Source: Bacteroidota bacterium (GTDB lineage Bacteria; Bacteroidota; JABWAT01). From it: a stretch of 64,000 nucleotides of DNA. Every line of letters begins with the position of its first letter. The first letter of the stretch is position 1. Positions 27,257 to 36,015 of the stretch are shown here, piece by piece. The stretch is from the NCBI GenBank assembly GCA_023151185.1, contig JAKLJL010000002.1, positions 507,058 through 571,057 on the forward strand, in the 5' to 3' direction. The position numbers and the translations under genes were made by a program. Below the pieces are notes generated by a model. That model did no database searches and had not been told where the DNA came from. It was given only the letters and a program-made list of their open reading frames with translations.

Positions 27257-28810
27257 TTAGAGTGGAATCAGTCCGTGCTTTTTCTGAGGGCGGAGATCCC
27301 GTTTATTTTTAAGTGATTCAAGCGCAACAGAAATGTAGGCTCGGGTTGTTTTGGGTTCGATAACCGCATCAACCATCCCTCGGGAGGCTGCCTGGTAAGG
27401 TGTACTGAACTTATTCTTGTACTCTTCGATGAGTTCTTTCCGTTTTGCCTTCGGGTCCTCGGCAGTTTTTAGTTCATTTCTGTACAGAACCGATACGGCA
27501 CCTTCTGCTCCCATAACAGCAATTTCAGCAGTTGGCCAGGCCGCAACCCGGTCTGCACCCAATGACTTTGCACTCATGGCAAGATAGGCACCGCCATATG
27601 CCTTCCTGACTACAATGGTTATTTTGGGAACCGTGGCAGCAGAAAGAGAGAACAGCATTTTAGCACCGTGACGGATAATTCCGCCAAATTCCTGTTCAAC
27701 ACCCGGCAGATATCCGGGAACGTCGACAAAGGAAATAATCGGGATGTTAAAGGCGTTGCAGAACCGGATAAACCGGGCGGCCTTGTCAGAAGCATCAATA
27801 TCAATAGCCCCAAACATTTCATTAGGCTGGTTGGCAAAAACCCCGACAACCTGACCGTTCACTCTCGCAAAGCAGGTAATCATGTTTTTAGCATAGTGAG
27901 CATGAACTTCAAAAATGCTTCCCTGATCGAAAATCCGGTTCAGGATTTCAAACATGTCATATGAATCACGTGAATCATCAGGAACCACTTTATTCAGGGC
28001 TTCATCTTCAATCATCAAAAGACCGTCGGTTGGGATTCCCGGTGCCTCTTCCATGTTGTTGGAAGGCAGGTAACTGAGCAGTTTCTGGACTATTTCCATC
28101 GCTTCGGCATCATCCCGGGCAATGAAGTGCACGTTTCCTGATTGGGAAGCCTGAGCATGGGCACCGCCAAGTTCCTCGGCTGAAATCACTTCTCCGGTCG
28201 CCTGCTTAATGACTTCGGGGCCGGCAATGAACAATTGCCCGGTTCCCTGAACCATGACAATAAAATCCATCAGAGCAGGTGAATAAGCAGCCCCACCGGC
28301 ACAAGGTCCTGCAACAACCGCAATCTGGGGCACGACCCCGGAAAGGAGGGTATTGTAATAAAAGATTCTGCCGTATCCTTTCAGAGAGTCAACCCCTTCC
28401 TGAATACGGGCGCCGCCGGAGTCATTGATGGAAACATAGGGAGCACCGGCTTTTAGGGCCATATCCATCATTTCACAGATTTTCCAGGCGTGCATATCGC
28501 CGACAGACCCGCCCATGACGGTAAAATCCTGGCTTGAAGAATAGACAAGCCGGCCGCCGATTGCACCCAGCCCTGTTACAACACCATCAGCCGGGATATC
28601 TTTATCCTGCAGACCAAATAAAGTTGCCCGGTGTTCGGCAAAGCGGTAAAGTTCATCATAAAACCCGTTGTCATACATCAAATGCAGACGTTCGCGGGCC
28701 GTCATTTTCCCGGCTTTATGCTGGGCCTCCAGGCGATCCTTTCCGCCGCCCAACAGGACATGCTGGGTTTTTTCCCGGAGGTGTTTAATTTTATCACTGA
28801 CAGTTTTCAT
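27257..28810 (-). CDS. Carboxyltransferase alpha subunit of the sodium-pumping decarboxylase, copy 2
   Basis: 517 aa, same length and fold as copy 1, with [39 protein letters not shown] and [19 protein letters not shown]. At the residue after GGAY it has Leu410 where copy 1 has Asp407; this position governs acyl-CoA choice in studied homologues, so the two enzymes may use different substrates. Against that, the methylmalonyl-CoA epimerase gene lies 30 bp upstream in the same operon, which favours methylmalonyl-CoA here. The substrate is therefore open. No biotin carboxylase in the operon. Confidence 0.92.
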   Translation of the reverse strand: MKTVSDKIKHLREKTQHVLLGGGKDRLEAQHKAGKMTARERLHLMYDNGFYDELYRFAEHRATLFGLQDKDIPADGVVTGLGAIGGRLVYSSSQDFTVMGGSVGDMHAWKICEMMDMALKAGAPYVSINDSGGARIQEGVDSLKGYGRIFYYNTLLSGVVPQIAVVAGPCAGGAAYSPALMDFIVMVQGTGQLFIAGPEVIKQATGEVISAEELGGAHAQASQSGNVHFIARDDAEAMEIVQKLLSYLPSNNMEEAPGIPTDGLLMIEDEALNKVVPDDSRDSYDMFEILNRIFDQGSIFEVHAHYAKNMITCFARVNGQVVGVFANQPNEMFGAIDIDASDKAARFIRFCNAFNIPIISFVDVPGYLPGVEQEFGGIIRHGAKMLFSLSAATVPKITIVVRKAYGGAYLAMSAKSLGADRVAAWPTAEIAVMGAEGAVSVLYRNELKTAEDPKAKRKELIEEYKNKFSTPYQAASRGMVDAVIEPKTTRAYISVALESLKNKRDLRPQKKHGLIPL

Positions 28811-28840
28811 GGATGGTTTCTTTTCTTTTATGGGAAAAAA

Positions 28841-29245
28841 TCAGGGTTTTTCACAAAATTCTGTTAAAACACCGAAGGTTGATTTCGGGTGCAGGAAAGC
28901 AATATTTAACCCTTCAGCACCTTTTCTGGGAGCTTTATCAATCAATTGAATTCCCTTTGATTCAACTTCGGCAAGGCTATTGGCAACACCATCGACCGCA
29001 AATGCCAGGTGGTGGATTCCCTCTCCCTTTTTTTCAATGAATTTGCCGACAGGACCTTCGGGATCGGTTGATTCAAGAAGTTCAATTTTAGTCTGGCCAA
29101 CCATAAAGAAAGCGGTTTTTACCCGCTGATCCTTAACTTCCTCAACCGCATAGCATTTTAGCCCCAGAACATCTTCATAGTACCGGATGGATTCTTCCAG
29201 ATTTTTAACTGCAATTCCGAGATGTTCAATATGGGAAATTGTCAT
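28841..29245 (-). CDS. mce: Methylmalonyl-CoA epimerase
   Basis: 134 aa vicinal-oxygen-chelate (glyoxalase-fold) enzyme that interconverts (S)- and (R)-methylmalonyl-CoA. Starts MTISHIEHLGIAVKNLEESIRYYEDVLG (metal His in IEHLGIAV), then FMVGQTKIELLE, a GIHHLAFAVDGV metal site and a C-terminal LHPKSTFGVLTEFCE with the metal Glu. AAGGAG lies upstream of the ATG. As first gene of operon 2 it links the sodium pump to the methylmalonyl-CoA mutase route (succinate/propionate). Confidence 0.95.
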   Translation of the reverse strand: MTISHIEHLGIAVKNLEESIRYYEDVLGLKCYAVEEVKDQRVKTAFFMVGQTKIELLESTDPEGPVGKFIEKKGEGIHHLAFAVDGVANSLAEVESKGIQLIDKAPRKGAEGLNIAFLHPKSTFGVLTEFCEKP

Positions 29246-29332
29246 GACTCTGTCTCCTTAAATCATTTTATATCTTTTTGCGGGTTTCGTTTCCGATGTT
29301 TCGATAAAACCGCTTCCGATCGTTAATTTTGA

Positions 29333-29348
29333 CGGTACAAAGGTACCG
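29333..29348. promoter_or_regulatory. Inverted repeat upstream of the epimerase operon
   Basis: CGGTAC, spacer AAAG, GTACCG: perfect 6-bp arms about 90 bp upstream of the mce start. It could be an operator, but nothing else supports that. The surrounding 29246-29557 interval (312 bp) holds this repeat and the promoter at 29497. Confidence 0.25.
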
Positions 29349-29496
29349 AAACCCTTTATTTCCCTCAATTTGATTTCATGAGGATTTGATTATAAAAAGT
29401 CCTGTTTGTCTGAAATAACCTGCGTGCAGATCTGCCTTAAAAACTCAGGTCTCCAGCCGGCTCAATAAATTATAATTTGCTTTTAAGTAATGGGTA

Positions 29497-29526
29497 TTGA
29501 ACAAATAATTCCGGCAGGTGTATATT
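29497..29526 (+). promoter_or_regulatory. Candidate sigma-70 promoter of the M49 peptidase gene
   Basis: TTGAAC (29497-29502), 18-nt spacer, TATATT (29521-29526), 31 nt before the ATG at 29558. Confidence 0.5.
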
Positions 29527-29557
29527 CACATCTTCAACTGATCGCGGATTCCTAACC

Positions 29558-31603
29558 ATGAACTACCTCCTCACCTTATTCACAACTTCACTAATGGTAT
29601 TAACCCTTTCCTCCTGTAAAGATAAAGCTCCCGACCCGGCACCATTTACGGTACAAACCGAACAGTTTGCCGATCTCAAGGTTCTCAGGTACCAGGTTCC
29701 CGGGTTTACTGAACTGACACTGAATCAAAAGCTTCTGGTTTATTACCTGTATGAAGCCGCACTTTCAGGACGCGATATTTTTTATGATCAGAACAGCCGT
29801 CACAATCTTTCTGTCAGAAAAACACTCGAAATCATCGTTTCAAACTACTCCGGCGATAAAACCAGTTCCGAATGGAATCAGTTTATGGTTTACACCAAAC
29901 GGGTCTGGTTTTCAAACGGAATTCACCACCACTATTCCAACCTCAAATTCTTCCCGGAATGCTCCAGGGAGTATTTTAAGTCTCTGATACAGGCTCTTCC
30001 GGATGCAAAGTTTCCGCTTCATGACGGCGAATCGGCGGCTGACTTCGCCGAAAGAATAACCGACGTTGTCTACAATCCTGACATCGCACCCAAACGGACA
30101 AACAAGGACCCCAAAGACGACCTGGTTAAAACATCGGCCAATAACTTTTATGAGGGTGTCAGTCAAAAGGAAGTCGAAGAATTTTACAGCCGGATCACCG
30201 ATAAAAACGACACGACCCCAATTTCTTACGGGTTGAACAGCAAACTGATCAAAGAAGCCGGGATTATCAAAGAACGGCTTTATAAATCGGGCGGAATGTA
30301 CAGTCAGGCCATCGACAATATTATTTACTGGCTCGAAAAGGCCGAAACCGTTGCCGAAAATGACCAGCAAAAACTGGTTATTTCTACCTTGATCGAGTTT
30401 TACAAAACCGGCTCTCTGGCCAAGTTTGATGAATACAGCATTGCCTGGGTTAAAAACAATGACTCACGGGTTGATTTTGTAAACGGGTTCATTGAAACCT
30501 ACCTGGACCCGATGGGAATGCGGGGATCCTTTGAATCCATGGTTTCGATCAAAGATCCGGAAGCCAGCAAACGGATCGAGGCCATCAGCCGGGAAGCCCA
30601 GTGGTTCGAAGATAAGTCGACTATTTCAGATAAGTTTAAAAAGAAAAATGTGAAGGGGATTCAGGCGCGGGTCATAACCGTTGTTGTTGAATCGGGCGAT
30701 GCTGCACCTTCTACACCGATTGGAGTAAACCTTCCGAATGCAAACTGGATCCGGAAGCATCATGGATCCAAGTCGGTTAATCTGGGTAATATTGTGGATG
30801 CCTATGACGAGGCCGGCCGGTCAAGCGGAATGCTCGAAGAATTCTGTTCCTCTCAGGAAGAAATTGAATTGGCCAAAAAATGGGGGGCACTCGGTAACAA
30901 TCTCCATACCGATCTGCATGAAGTTATCGGCCATGCATCCGGTCAGATCAATCCGGGGATTGGAACCCCGAGAGAAACTCTCAGAAATTATGCATCAACC
31001 ATTGAGGAAGCCCGGGCTGACCTGGTGGCATTGTATTATATCATCGATCCCAAGCTGGTTGAAATCGGGGTTGCGGCTTCCACAGATGTTGGTAAGTCTG
31101 AATTCAACAGTTACATCCGTAACGGACTCATGACCCAGTTGGTCAGACTGAAACCGGGTGAAGATATTGAAGAGGATCACATGAGAAACCGGCAGCTTAT
31201 TGCTGCATGGGCTTATGAAAAAGGACTTTCTGACAACGTAATTGAAAAAATAAGCCGGGACGGCAAGACCTATTTCGTCATCAACAACTATGAGAAACTT
31301 AGAGATCTTTTTGGTCAGCTTCTTGCTGAGATGCAGAGAATAACCTCTGAAGGCGATTTTGAGTCAGCCCGGAAACTGGTCGAAACCTATGGAGTAAAAG
31401 TTGACCCTAACCTCCATCAGGAAATTTTGAACCGGTATAAAAAACTGAACATTGCACCTTACGCCGGGTTTATTCAACCCAAACTGACACCGGTTATGGA
31501 AGGTGATCAGATCAGGGATATCCAAATCAGTTACCCGGATGATTTTACAAAGCAAATGATGGAATACGGAAAGGAGTACTCGTTTCTGCCGGTTATCAAC
31601 TAA
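29558..31603 (+). CDS. Lipoprotein dipeptidyl peptidase III (M49 metallopeptidase)
   Basis: 681 aa zinc exopeptidase removing dipeptides from short peptides. The zinc motif is HEVIGH (His454, Glu455, His459), the M49 form of HExxGH, with the third ligand in EEARAD (Glu483/484). A lipoprotein signal (MVLTLSSC, Cys at about 20) means it is membrane-anchored on the periplasmic side or at the outer membrane, unlike the cytosolic eukaryotic enzyme. Together with the S46 peptidase at 3.5 kb it suggests periplasmic peptide use. Its last codon region overlaps the convergent apaG gene by 4 bp. Confidence 0.93.
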   Translation: MNYLLTLFTTSLMVLTLSSCKDKAPDPAPFTVQTEQFADLKVLRYQVPGFTELTLNQKLLVYYLYEAALSGRDIFYDQNSRHNLSVRKTLEIIVSNYSGDKTSSEWNQFMVYTKRVWFSNGIHHHYSNLKFFPECSREYFKSLIQALPDAKFPLHDGESAADFAERITDVVYNPDIAPKRTNKDPKDDLVKTSANNFYEGVSQKEVEEFYSRITDKNDTTPISYGLNSKLIKEAGIIKERLYKSGGMYSQAIDNIIYWLEKAETVAENDQQKLVISTLIEFYKTGSLAKFDEYSIAWVKNNDSRVDFVNGFIETYLDPMGMRGSFESMVSIKDPEASKRIEAISREAQWFEDKSTISDKFKKKNVKGIQARVITVVVESGDAAPSTPIGVNLPNANWIRKHHGSKSVNLGNIVDAYDEAGRSSGMLEEFCSSQEEIELAKKWGALGNNLHTDLHEVIGHASGQINPGIGTPRETLRNYASTIEEARADLVALYYIIDPKLVEIGVAASTDVGKSEFNSYIRNGLMTQLVRLKPGEDIEEDHMRNRQLIAAWAYEKGLSDNVIEKISRDGKTYFVINNYEKLRDLFGQLLAEMQRITSEGDFESARKLVETYGVKVDPNLHQEILNRYKKLNIAPYAGFIQPKLTPVMEGDQIRDIQISYPDDFTKQMMEYGKEYSFLPVIN

Positions 31604-31998
31604 GAGTCTGGCTGGTCGGAGACCAGGACAAACCGGTCAATGGCAACATCAAATTCGACGCCTTCGTGAGAAATAAACTGGTAGGAGCCCTCCATGGTGC
31701 CCCAACTGGTATTCAACGGGCAGAAACTGGTGTATTCAAATTGTTCTCCCGGTTGCAAAACCGGAGTTTTCCCTATGACACCGGGGCCGGTAACTTCCTC
31801 GGTTTCACCTTCAGAATTTATTATGACCCAGTGTCTGGAAAGAAGCTGAACCGGGTGCTCACTTTCATTGGCAATCTGGATGCGGTAAGCAAAGAAATAT
31901 TTACCTTCCTGAGGAACTGAACTTTCCGGAATATATTCCGGAAATGTCCTGACCCGGATGCCGGAGGTGACTTTTTCAGAAGTGATACACTTATTCAT
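31600..31998 (-). CDS. apaG: ApaG-domain protein (DUF525)
   Basis: 132 aa single-domain ApaG/F-box-associated beta-sandwich. Family segments: YFFAYRIQIANES, VQLLSRHWVIINSEG, GVIGKTPVLQPGEQFEYTSFCPLNTSWGTMEGSY. Biochemical role unsettled; the fold binds phosphate-containing ligands. AAAGGAG lies 5 nt before the ATG. It ends inside the convergent DPP III gene (4-bp overlap). Confidence 0.95.
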   Translation of the reverse strand: MNKCITSEKVTSGIRVRTFPEYIPESSVPQEGKYFFAYRIQIANESEHPVQLLSRHWVIINSEGETEEVTGPGVIGKTPVLQPGEQFEYTSFCPLNTSWGTMEGSYQFISHEGVEFDVAIDRFVLVSDQPDS

Positions 31999-32035
31999 TT
32001 TTCTCCTTTTTGGGAAATTAACATCACCGGCCGGA

Positions 32036-32067
32036 TTAAAAATTCCCTTCAGTAGCTGAAGGAAATT
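32036..32067 (-). terminator. Intrinsic terminator upstream of apaG, ending an uncharacterised minus-strand transcript
   Basis: AATTCCCTTCAG (32041-32052), loop TAG, CTGAAGGAAATT (32056-32067), followed on the minus strand by five T. A 60-codon minus-strand frame (start 32215, beginning MLGPVSILGAEF) ends in the T run. The signal could close a transcript of the NUDIX gene, a small RNA, or act as an attenuator 38 bp before apaG. Confidence 0.6.
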
Positions 32068-32214
32068 GTTTACTGCCCTGTTTCATGCTAATTTCAGAAA
32101 AGATGGTTTGATATTCTTTGTTTTTCATAATATTTTGACTCAACTCAACCCGGGCGGTTGCCTTCCAGATGCTAACCCGGAATTCAGCCCCCAAAATGGA
32201 AACAGGACCCAACA

Positions 32215-32583
32215 TTGGCACATAAAATACTGATCGTCGATGATGAAGAAATGATCAGGGATCTGCTGATTGATATCGTTGATACCCTTGATCTGGCAAG
32301 TGATGCTGTTTCTGACGGTGAACTGGCCCTTCAGGCGCTGGCTGCAGATCAAGAAATCGGGCTGGTCATACTCGATATGAATATGCCGGTTATGAGTGGC
32401 CGGGAATGTTACCACCAGCTCAGAAAAACGTTTCCTGTGCTTCCGGTTATCCTCAGTTCCGGCATGGATCAGGATGAAACCGAACGGCAGTTTGGTCCGG
32501 ATAAAAACCTGTACTTCATTCAGAAACCCTATTCGCTTGCCAAAATCTCAGGATTGATTCAGTCTATTTTATCGGTTGAGTGA
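32215..32583 (+). CDS. Single-domain response regulator (CheY-like receiver)
   Basis: 122 aa receiver only: acidic pair Asp10/Glu11 region in ILIVDDEE, phospho-acceptor Asp54 in VILDMNMP, Ser81/82 in ILSSG in place of the usual Thr, and Lys104 in FIQKPYS. No output domain, so it acts by protein contact. The start is TTG at 32215, with ACAGGA 8 nt upstream; no in-frame ATG precedes the receiver fold. The 3' end overlaps the convergent NUDIX gene by 15 bp. No kinase is adjacent; the orphan kinase at 22.2 kb is a possible but unproven partner. Confidence 0.88.
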   Translation: MAHKILIVDDEEMIRDLLIDIVDTLDLASDAVSDGELALQALAADQEIGLVILDMNMPVMSGRECYHQLRKTFPVLPVILSSGMDQDETERQFGPDKNLYFIQKPYSLAKISGLIQSILSVE

Positions 32584-33219
32584 GGCCAGAAAGGCTTCCC
32601 TGCTCGATTCTGACACCGGAACATCCTGAAAGCGGTTACCGGCAACACTTTCGATCAGTTCTCTGATTACATCGCCTGTCATTCCCCAGATAACTTCCCG
32701 GTCATACTTCCAGAAATGCATTTTATGAATGAATTTCTGGTGCTCCCAATTTTCTATTCTTACATTCACCGGGGACGCCAGCCAATTCAACGGAACGTAA
32801 AAAATACGGGCTATCTCCTCATTTTCGACTGAAAACAGACCTTCAGGAAGGGTTTTAATATAGCCGACGAACGGAGTAACACAAAAATCAGAAATGGTGA
32901 GCCGGTCAGACAGACGCCCGATTATCCGAACAGAGCCCGGTTGGATACCGGTTTCTTCTTCAAGTTCCCGAAGTGCCGCAGCCTCCGGGCCGGAATCACC
33001 CGGGTCCTGCATTCCACCGGGAAATGCCACCTGGCCCTGATGGGTTTTCACTTTCATACTGCGACGGGTTAAAATCAAAACCGGTTCACCGCCTAATTCG
33101 GTGACTGGAACCAATACTGCTGCCTGATGAAATCCTTCTGGGCGTGACGGGATAGGTTGATGCCGGTACTCGGCAAGCTTCCCCGAAATCATCCGGGTTG
33201 TTATCTGTTCTGACCTCAT
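32569..33219 (-). CDS. NUDIX hydrolase, coenzyme A diphosphatase-like
   Basis: 216 aa. The Nudix box runs GGMQDPGDSGPEAAALRELE then EETGI (REx2EExG core). Just before it, LTRRSMKVKTHQGQVAFPGG matches the extra motif that marks CoA pyrophosphatases (NUDT7/NudL group). Likely splits CoA or oxidised CoA to phosphopantetheine and ADP. Convergent with the receiver gene (15-bp overlap); divergent from the glnE-like gene. Confidence 0.9.
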   Translation of the reverse strand: MRSEQITTRMISGKLAEYRHQPIPSRPEGFHQAAVLVPVTELGGEPVLILTRRSMKVKTHQGQVAFPGGMQDPGDSGPEAAALRELEEETGIQPGSVRIIGRLSDRLTISDFCVTPFVGYIKTLPEGLFSVENEEIARIFYVPLNWLASPVNVRIENWEHQKFIHKMHFWKYDREVIWGMTGDVIRELIESVAGNRFQDVPVSESSREAFLASLNR

Positions 33220-33339
33220 TCTGCAAAAGTACCGGAAACCGGAGTTCCTTACAAAAAATCTGCATCCCGGATCTGAATAATATCGGTCGGGGAAACATTG
33301 ATTTTGTTCATCGGCAGGAATTTGCTAAACTTGCCTGCA

Positions 33340-36015
33340 ATGGAACCTGATCACTATCTCCCAGATTTAACCGAATACAGATCCTGTTTTGACTCGGCCG
33401 CAAGGTTTGACTCCTTTTCGGGCAGATTCAGAGAGTTATTTTACCAGCATCCCCACCCTGAAAAAAGCCTTTCTCAATTCAAACGGATAGTTGCTCATTC
33501 ACTTTCCAAAGTAATTTTACTGCGGTCACTTGAAGAAAATCCCGGACATTTCAGACTGCTGTCCCTTCTGATTCTGAAAAGTGACTATTTCACAGACTGC
33601 CTGGTCAGGGATCCCCATTTATTTTCCTGGCTGAAGGATTCAGGACTACTGACCGGTCGTTTTCCTGCCGGAAAAATTGAAAAAGACACCACACGGGCGA
33701 TTGAAAGTTCAGACATCCGTGCCACCAGGCTCTCACTTCTCAAGCAGATTCACAGGCGGTATCTGGTTACCATTGGGGCCCGTGACCTGCTCGGGCTGGA
33801 TTCAGTCGGTGAAACAACCTCCCTACTGACTATTTTGGCCGATTCAGTACTGACCTGCATTCACCAGCTTTTAAACCGGGAATATTTCAGGGAAACACCG
33901 GTTCCTGCCTTCACTGTACTTGCTTTGGGAAAGTATGGCGGCAGAGAACTAAACTACAGTTCTGATATTGATCTGATGGCCATCTGCGATCTGGATGGGG
34001 AACTGGAATGGCGGGGCCGGACTCTGCTGGTTTCGGATGTTCTTGTCAGGTGGATTCAGACTTTTGTGGATATTCTGAGTCAGCCCGATGCCGATGGCTT
34101 TTTTTACCGGGTTGATTTCCGGCTTCGCCCCGACGGGGAATTTGGACCGCTGGTTCCAACAGCCAATGGTGCTCTGGACTATTATTTTTCGAGAGGCAGG
34201 ACCTGGGAACGGCAAATGCTGCTGAAAATACGGCCGGTTTTAGGGGATTACGATCTGGCCAACCGGTTCCTCACCGGCATCAGGTCCTTTATTTTCAATC
34301 CGCTGCGTCAGGTAATGGGGATTGAACATTTTCATCAGTCACTTGAAGCCGTCCATGAAAACCAGGGATTCAATCTGAGGAACATCAAAACAACACCCGG
34401 CGGAATTCGGACTGTCGAATTTTTCTGTCAGACCATTCAGTTAGAAATCGGCGGGCAGCATCCTGATCTATGGAACGGGAATACACTGGAAGTCCTGGAG
34501 TATCTGAGCAACTCGGGACTTATCCGGGAAGAGGATGCCGGAATTCTTGCAGAGAATTACCAATTTTACCGCCGGCTTGAGCATCATCTTCAGTTTTTCC
34601 AAAATCTGCAAACGCATGAGATTCCAAAACCGGGGCCTGACTTTCAGGATTTTTCCGCCAGGTTTTCATCTGATCCGGCTGAAGCACTCGAGGAAAAAAT
34701 TACCGGTTCTTTGAAAAAGGTCACCGAAACTGCCGGTTATTACTTCCCGGCACCGATCCGGACTGAACAGGAATCCCACCCGGTCCTCACCCTGCTTAAC
34801 CAATGGGGAGAGTTGCCCAAACCAGTCAGAGAACTGATTTTGGAGAAAAATTTTACCCGGGTTCCTTCTGTTGTGACTTCGCTTGACCGGATTTTTAAAG
34901 CATTCCCCAGCCCGGCTTCCCTGCTTCAGCTCTGGATCAGTGAACCTGCCTTCGTGAAACATATCCTGAGGGTTCTGGACCAGGCACCGGTTGTGACCTC
35001 CCGCCTGATTTCGATGCCGGATATCTGGGAAGGATTAATTTTAAACCGGCACCCTGATCTTTATCTTGAAGATGACCTGCATCGGTTTCAGGTTTATTCT
35101 GAAATCTGGGGAATTTTGGGATATCTGACGGGCAGGCTAACTCTTGACCAGTTTCTTCAATTGAATTCCGGAATGATGAAAACCGTCATCCGGAAGCGGT
35201 TTTCCGAAACCCCGGGAATTCCATCCGACCTGCTACTGATTGCTCTCGGCAAGACTGCGACCGGTGAATCGGGTCCCGGCAGCGATGCAGATCTGGTTGC
35301 CTTTTCTGACCGTCAGGCCCCGGCAGAATCAGTTCAGGCTTTTAAACTTGCAGCTTCGAAACTGACGGAATATACTCCATACGGCATTCATTTTCAGGTT
35401 GACTTCCGCCTTCGCCCTGAAGGAAAAAATGCACCTGTTCTGCCGGAATTGGCGGCATCACTCTCCTATTACAAAAACCGGGCGGATTATTGGGAATTTC
35501 AAACCTTTACCCGGGCCAGTCTGATATCGGGAAGCGAAACCCTGTTTTCCGGTTTTCTGAATGATCTAACCGCCATTTTTCAAGACCGAAAGTCCCAGTT
35601 GAAACCCAGATTCACCCAGCTTCGTCAGATGCGGATGAACCAGCATAAATCGGACCCGTCTGCCCTTTCACTAAAAAAAGATGCCGGGGGGCTTCTCGAC
35701 ATTGAAAGCCTGCTTCAGCACCTTTGCCTGCAGGCCGGCTTTCCGTTCACTGCGTTATCAGGTAAACCGGTATCGGGTCTTTCAGCACTGCTTCAAAGCC
35801 GGGGATCAGACGACCGGCTGAACAGATTAACTCTGCTTTACAGGGAATACAGACGTTTTGAAACGGAGCAAAAGCTTTCAGATCAGTTCAGATCGGGGTT
35901 GTTTTCACCCAAAACACACTGGATCTCGACGGTAATTCCGGACTTTGCAACGCTTAAAAATTTCATTTCAGAATCAAAACAACTGACCGAAGAACTTATC
36001 AGGGAAAACACATGA
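33340..36015 (+). CDS. glnE: GlnE-like glutamine synthetase adenylyltransferase
   Basis: 891 aa with two nucleotidyltransferase modules, as in GlnE: ALGKYGGRELNYSSDIDLMA (about residues 195-215) and ALGKTATGESGPGSDADLVA (about 625-645), each with the metal-binding Asp-x-Asp. Each is followed by an inactive-looking helical segment (DFRLRPDGEFGPL and DFRLRPEGKNAPV). In known systems it adds and removes AMP on glutamine synthetase; neither glnA nor a PII gene is in this window. A TTG at 33298 would add 14 residues; ATG 33340 (MEPDHYLPD) is my choice, without a clear ribosome site. Its stop overlaps the next ATG by 4 bp. Confidence 0.88.
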   Translation: MEPDHYLPDLTEYRSCFDSAARFDSFSGRFRELFYQHPHPEKSLSQFKRIVAHSLSKVILLRSLEENPGHFRLLSLLILKSDYFTDCLVRDPHLFSWLKDSGLLTGRFPAGKIEKDTTRAIESSDIRATRLSLLKQIHRRYLVTIGARDLLGLDSVGETTSLLTILADSVLTCIHQLLNREYFRETPVPAFTVLALGKYGGRELNYSSDIDLMAICDLDGELEWRGRTLLVSDVLVRWIQTFVDILSQPDADGFFYRVDFRLRPDGEFGPLVPTANGALDYYFSRGRTWERQMLLKIRPVLGDYDLANRFLTGIRSFIFNPLRQVMGIEHFHQSLEAVHENQGFNLRNIKTTPGGIRTVEFFCQTIQLEIGGQHPDLWNGNTLEVLEYLSNSGLIREEDAGILAENYQFYRRLEHHLQFFQNLQTHEIPKPGPDFQDFSARFSSDPAEALEEKITGSLKKVTETAGYYFPAPIRTEQESHPVLTLLNQWGELPKPVRELILEKNFTRVPSVVTSLDRIFKAFPSPASLLQLWISEPAFVKHILRVLDQAPVVTSRLISMPDIWEGLILNRHPDLYLEDDLHRFQVYSEIWGILGYLTGRLTLDQFLQLNSGMMKTVIRKRFSETPGIPSDLLLIALGKTATGESGPGSDADLVAFSDRQAPAESVQAFKLAASKLTEYTPYGIHFQVDFRLRPEGKNAPVLPELAASLSYYKNRADYWEFQTFTRASLISGSETLFSGFLNDLTAIFQDRKSQLKPRFTQLRQMRMNQHKSDPSALSLKKDAGGLLDIESLLQHLCLQAGFPFTALSGKPVSGLSALLQSRGSDDRLNRLTLLYREYRRFETEQKLSDQFRSGLFSPKTHWISTVIPDFATLKNFISESKQLTEELIRENT

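Noticed and set aside
33298-33340. TTG start for the glnE-like gene
   Set aside because: Gives 14 extra residues without a ribosome site; ATG 33340 is more plausible although not proven.
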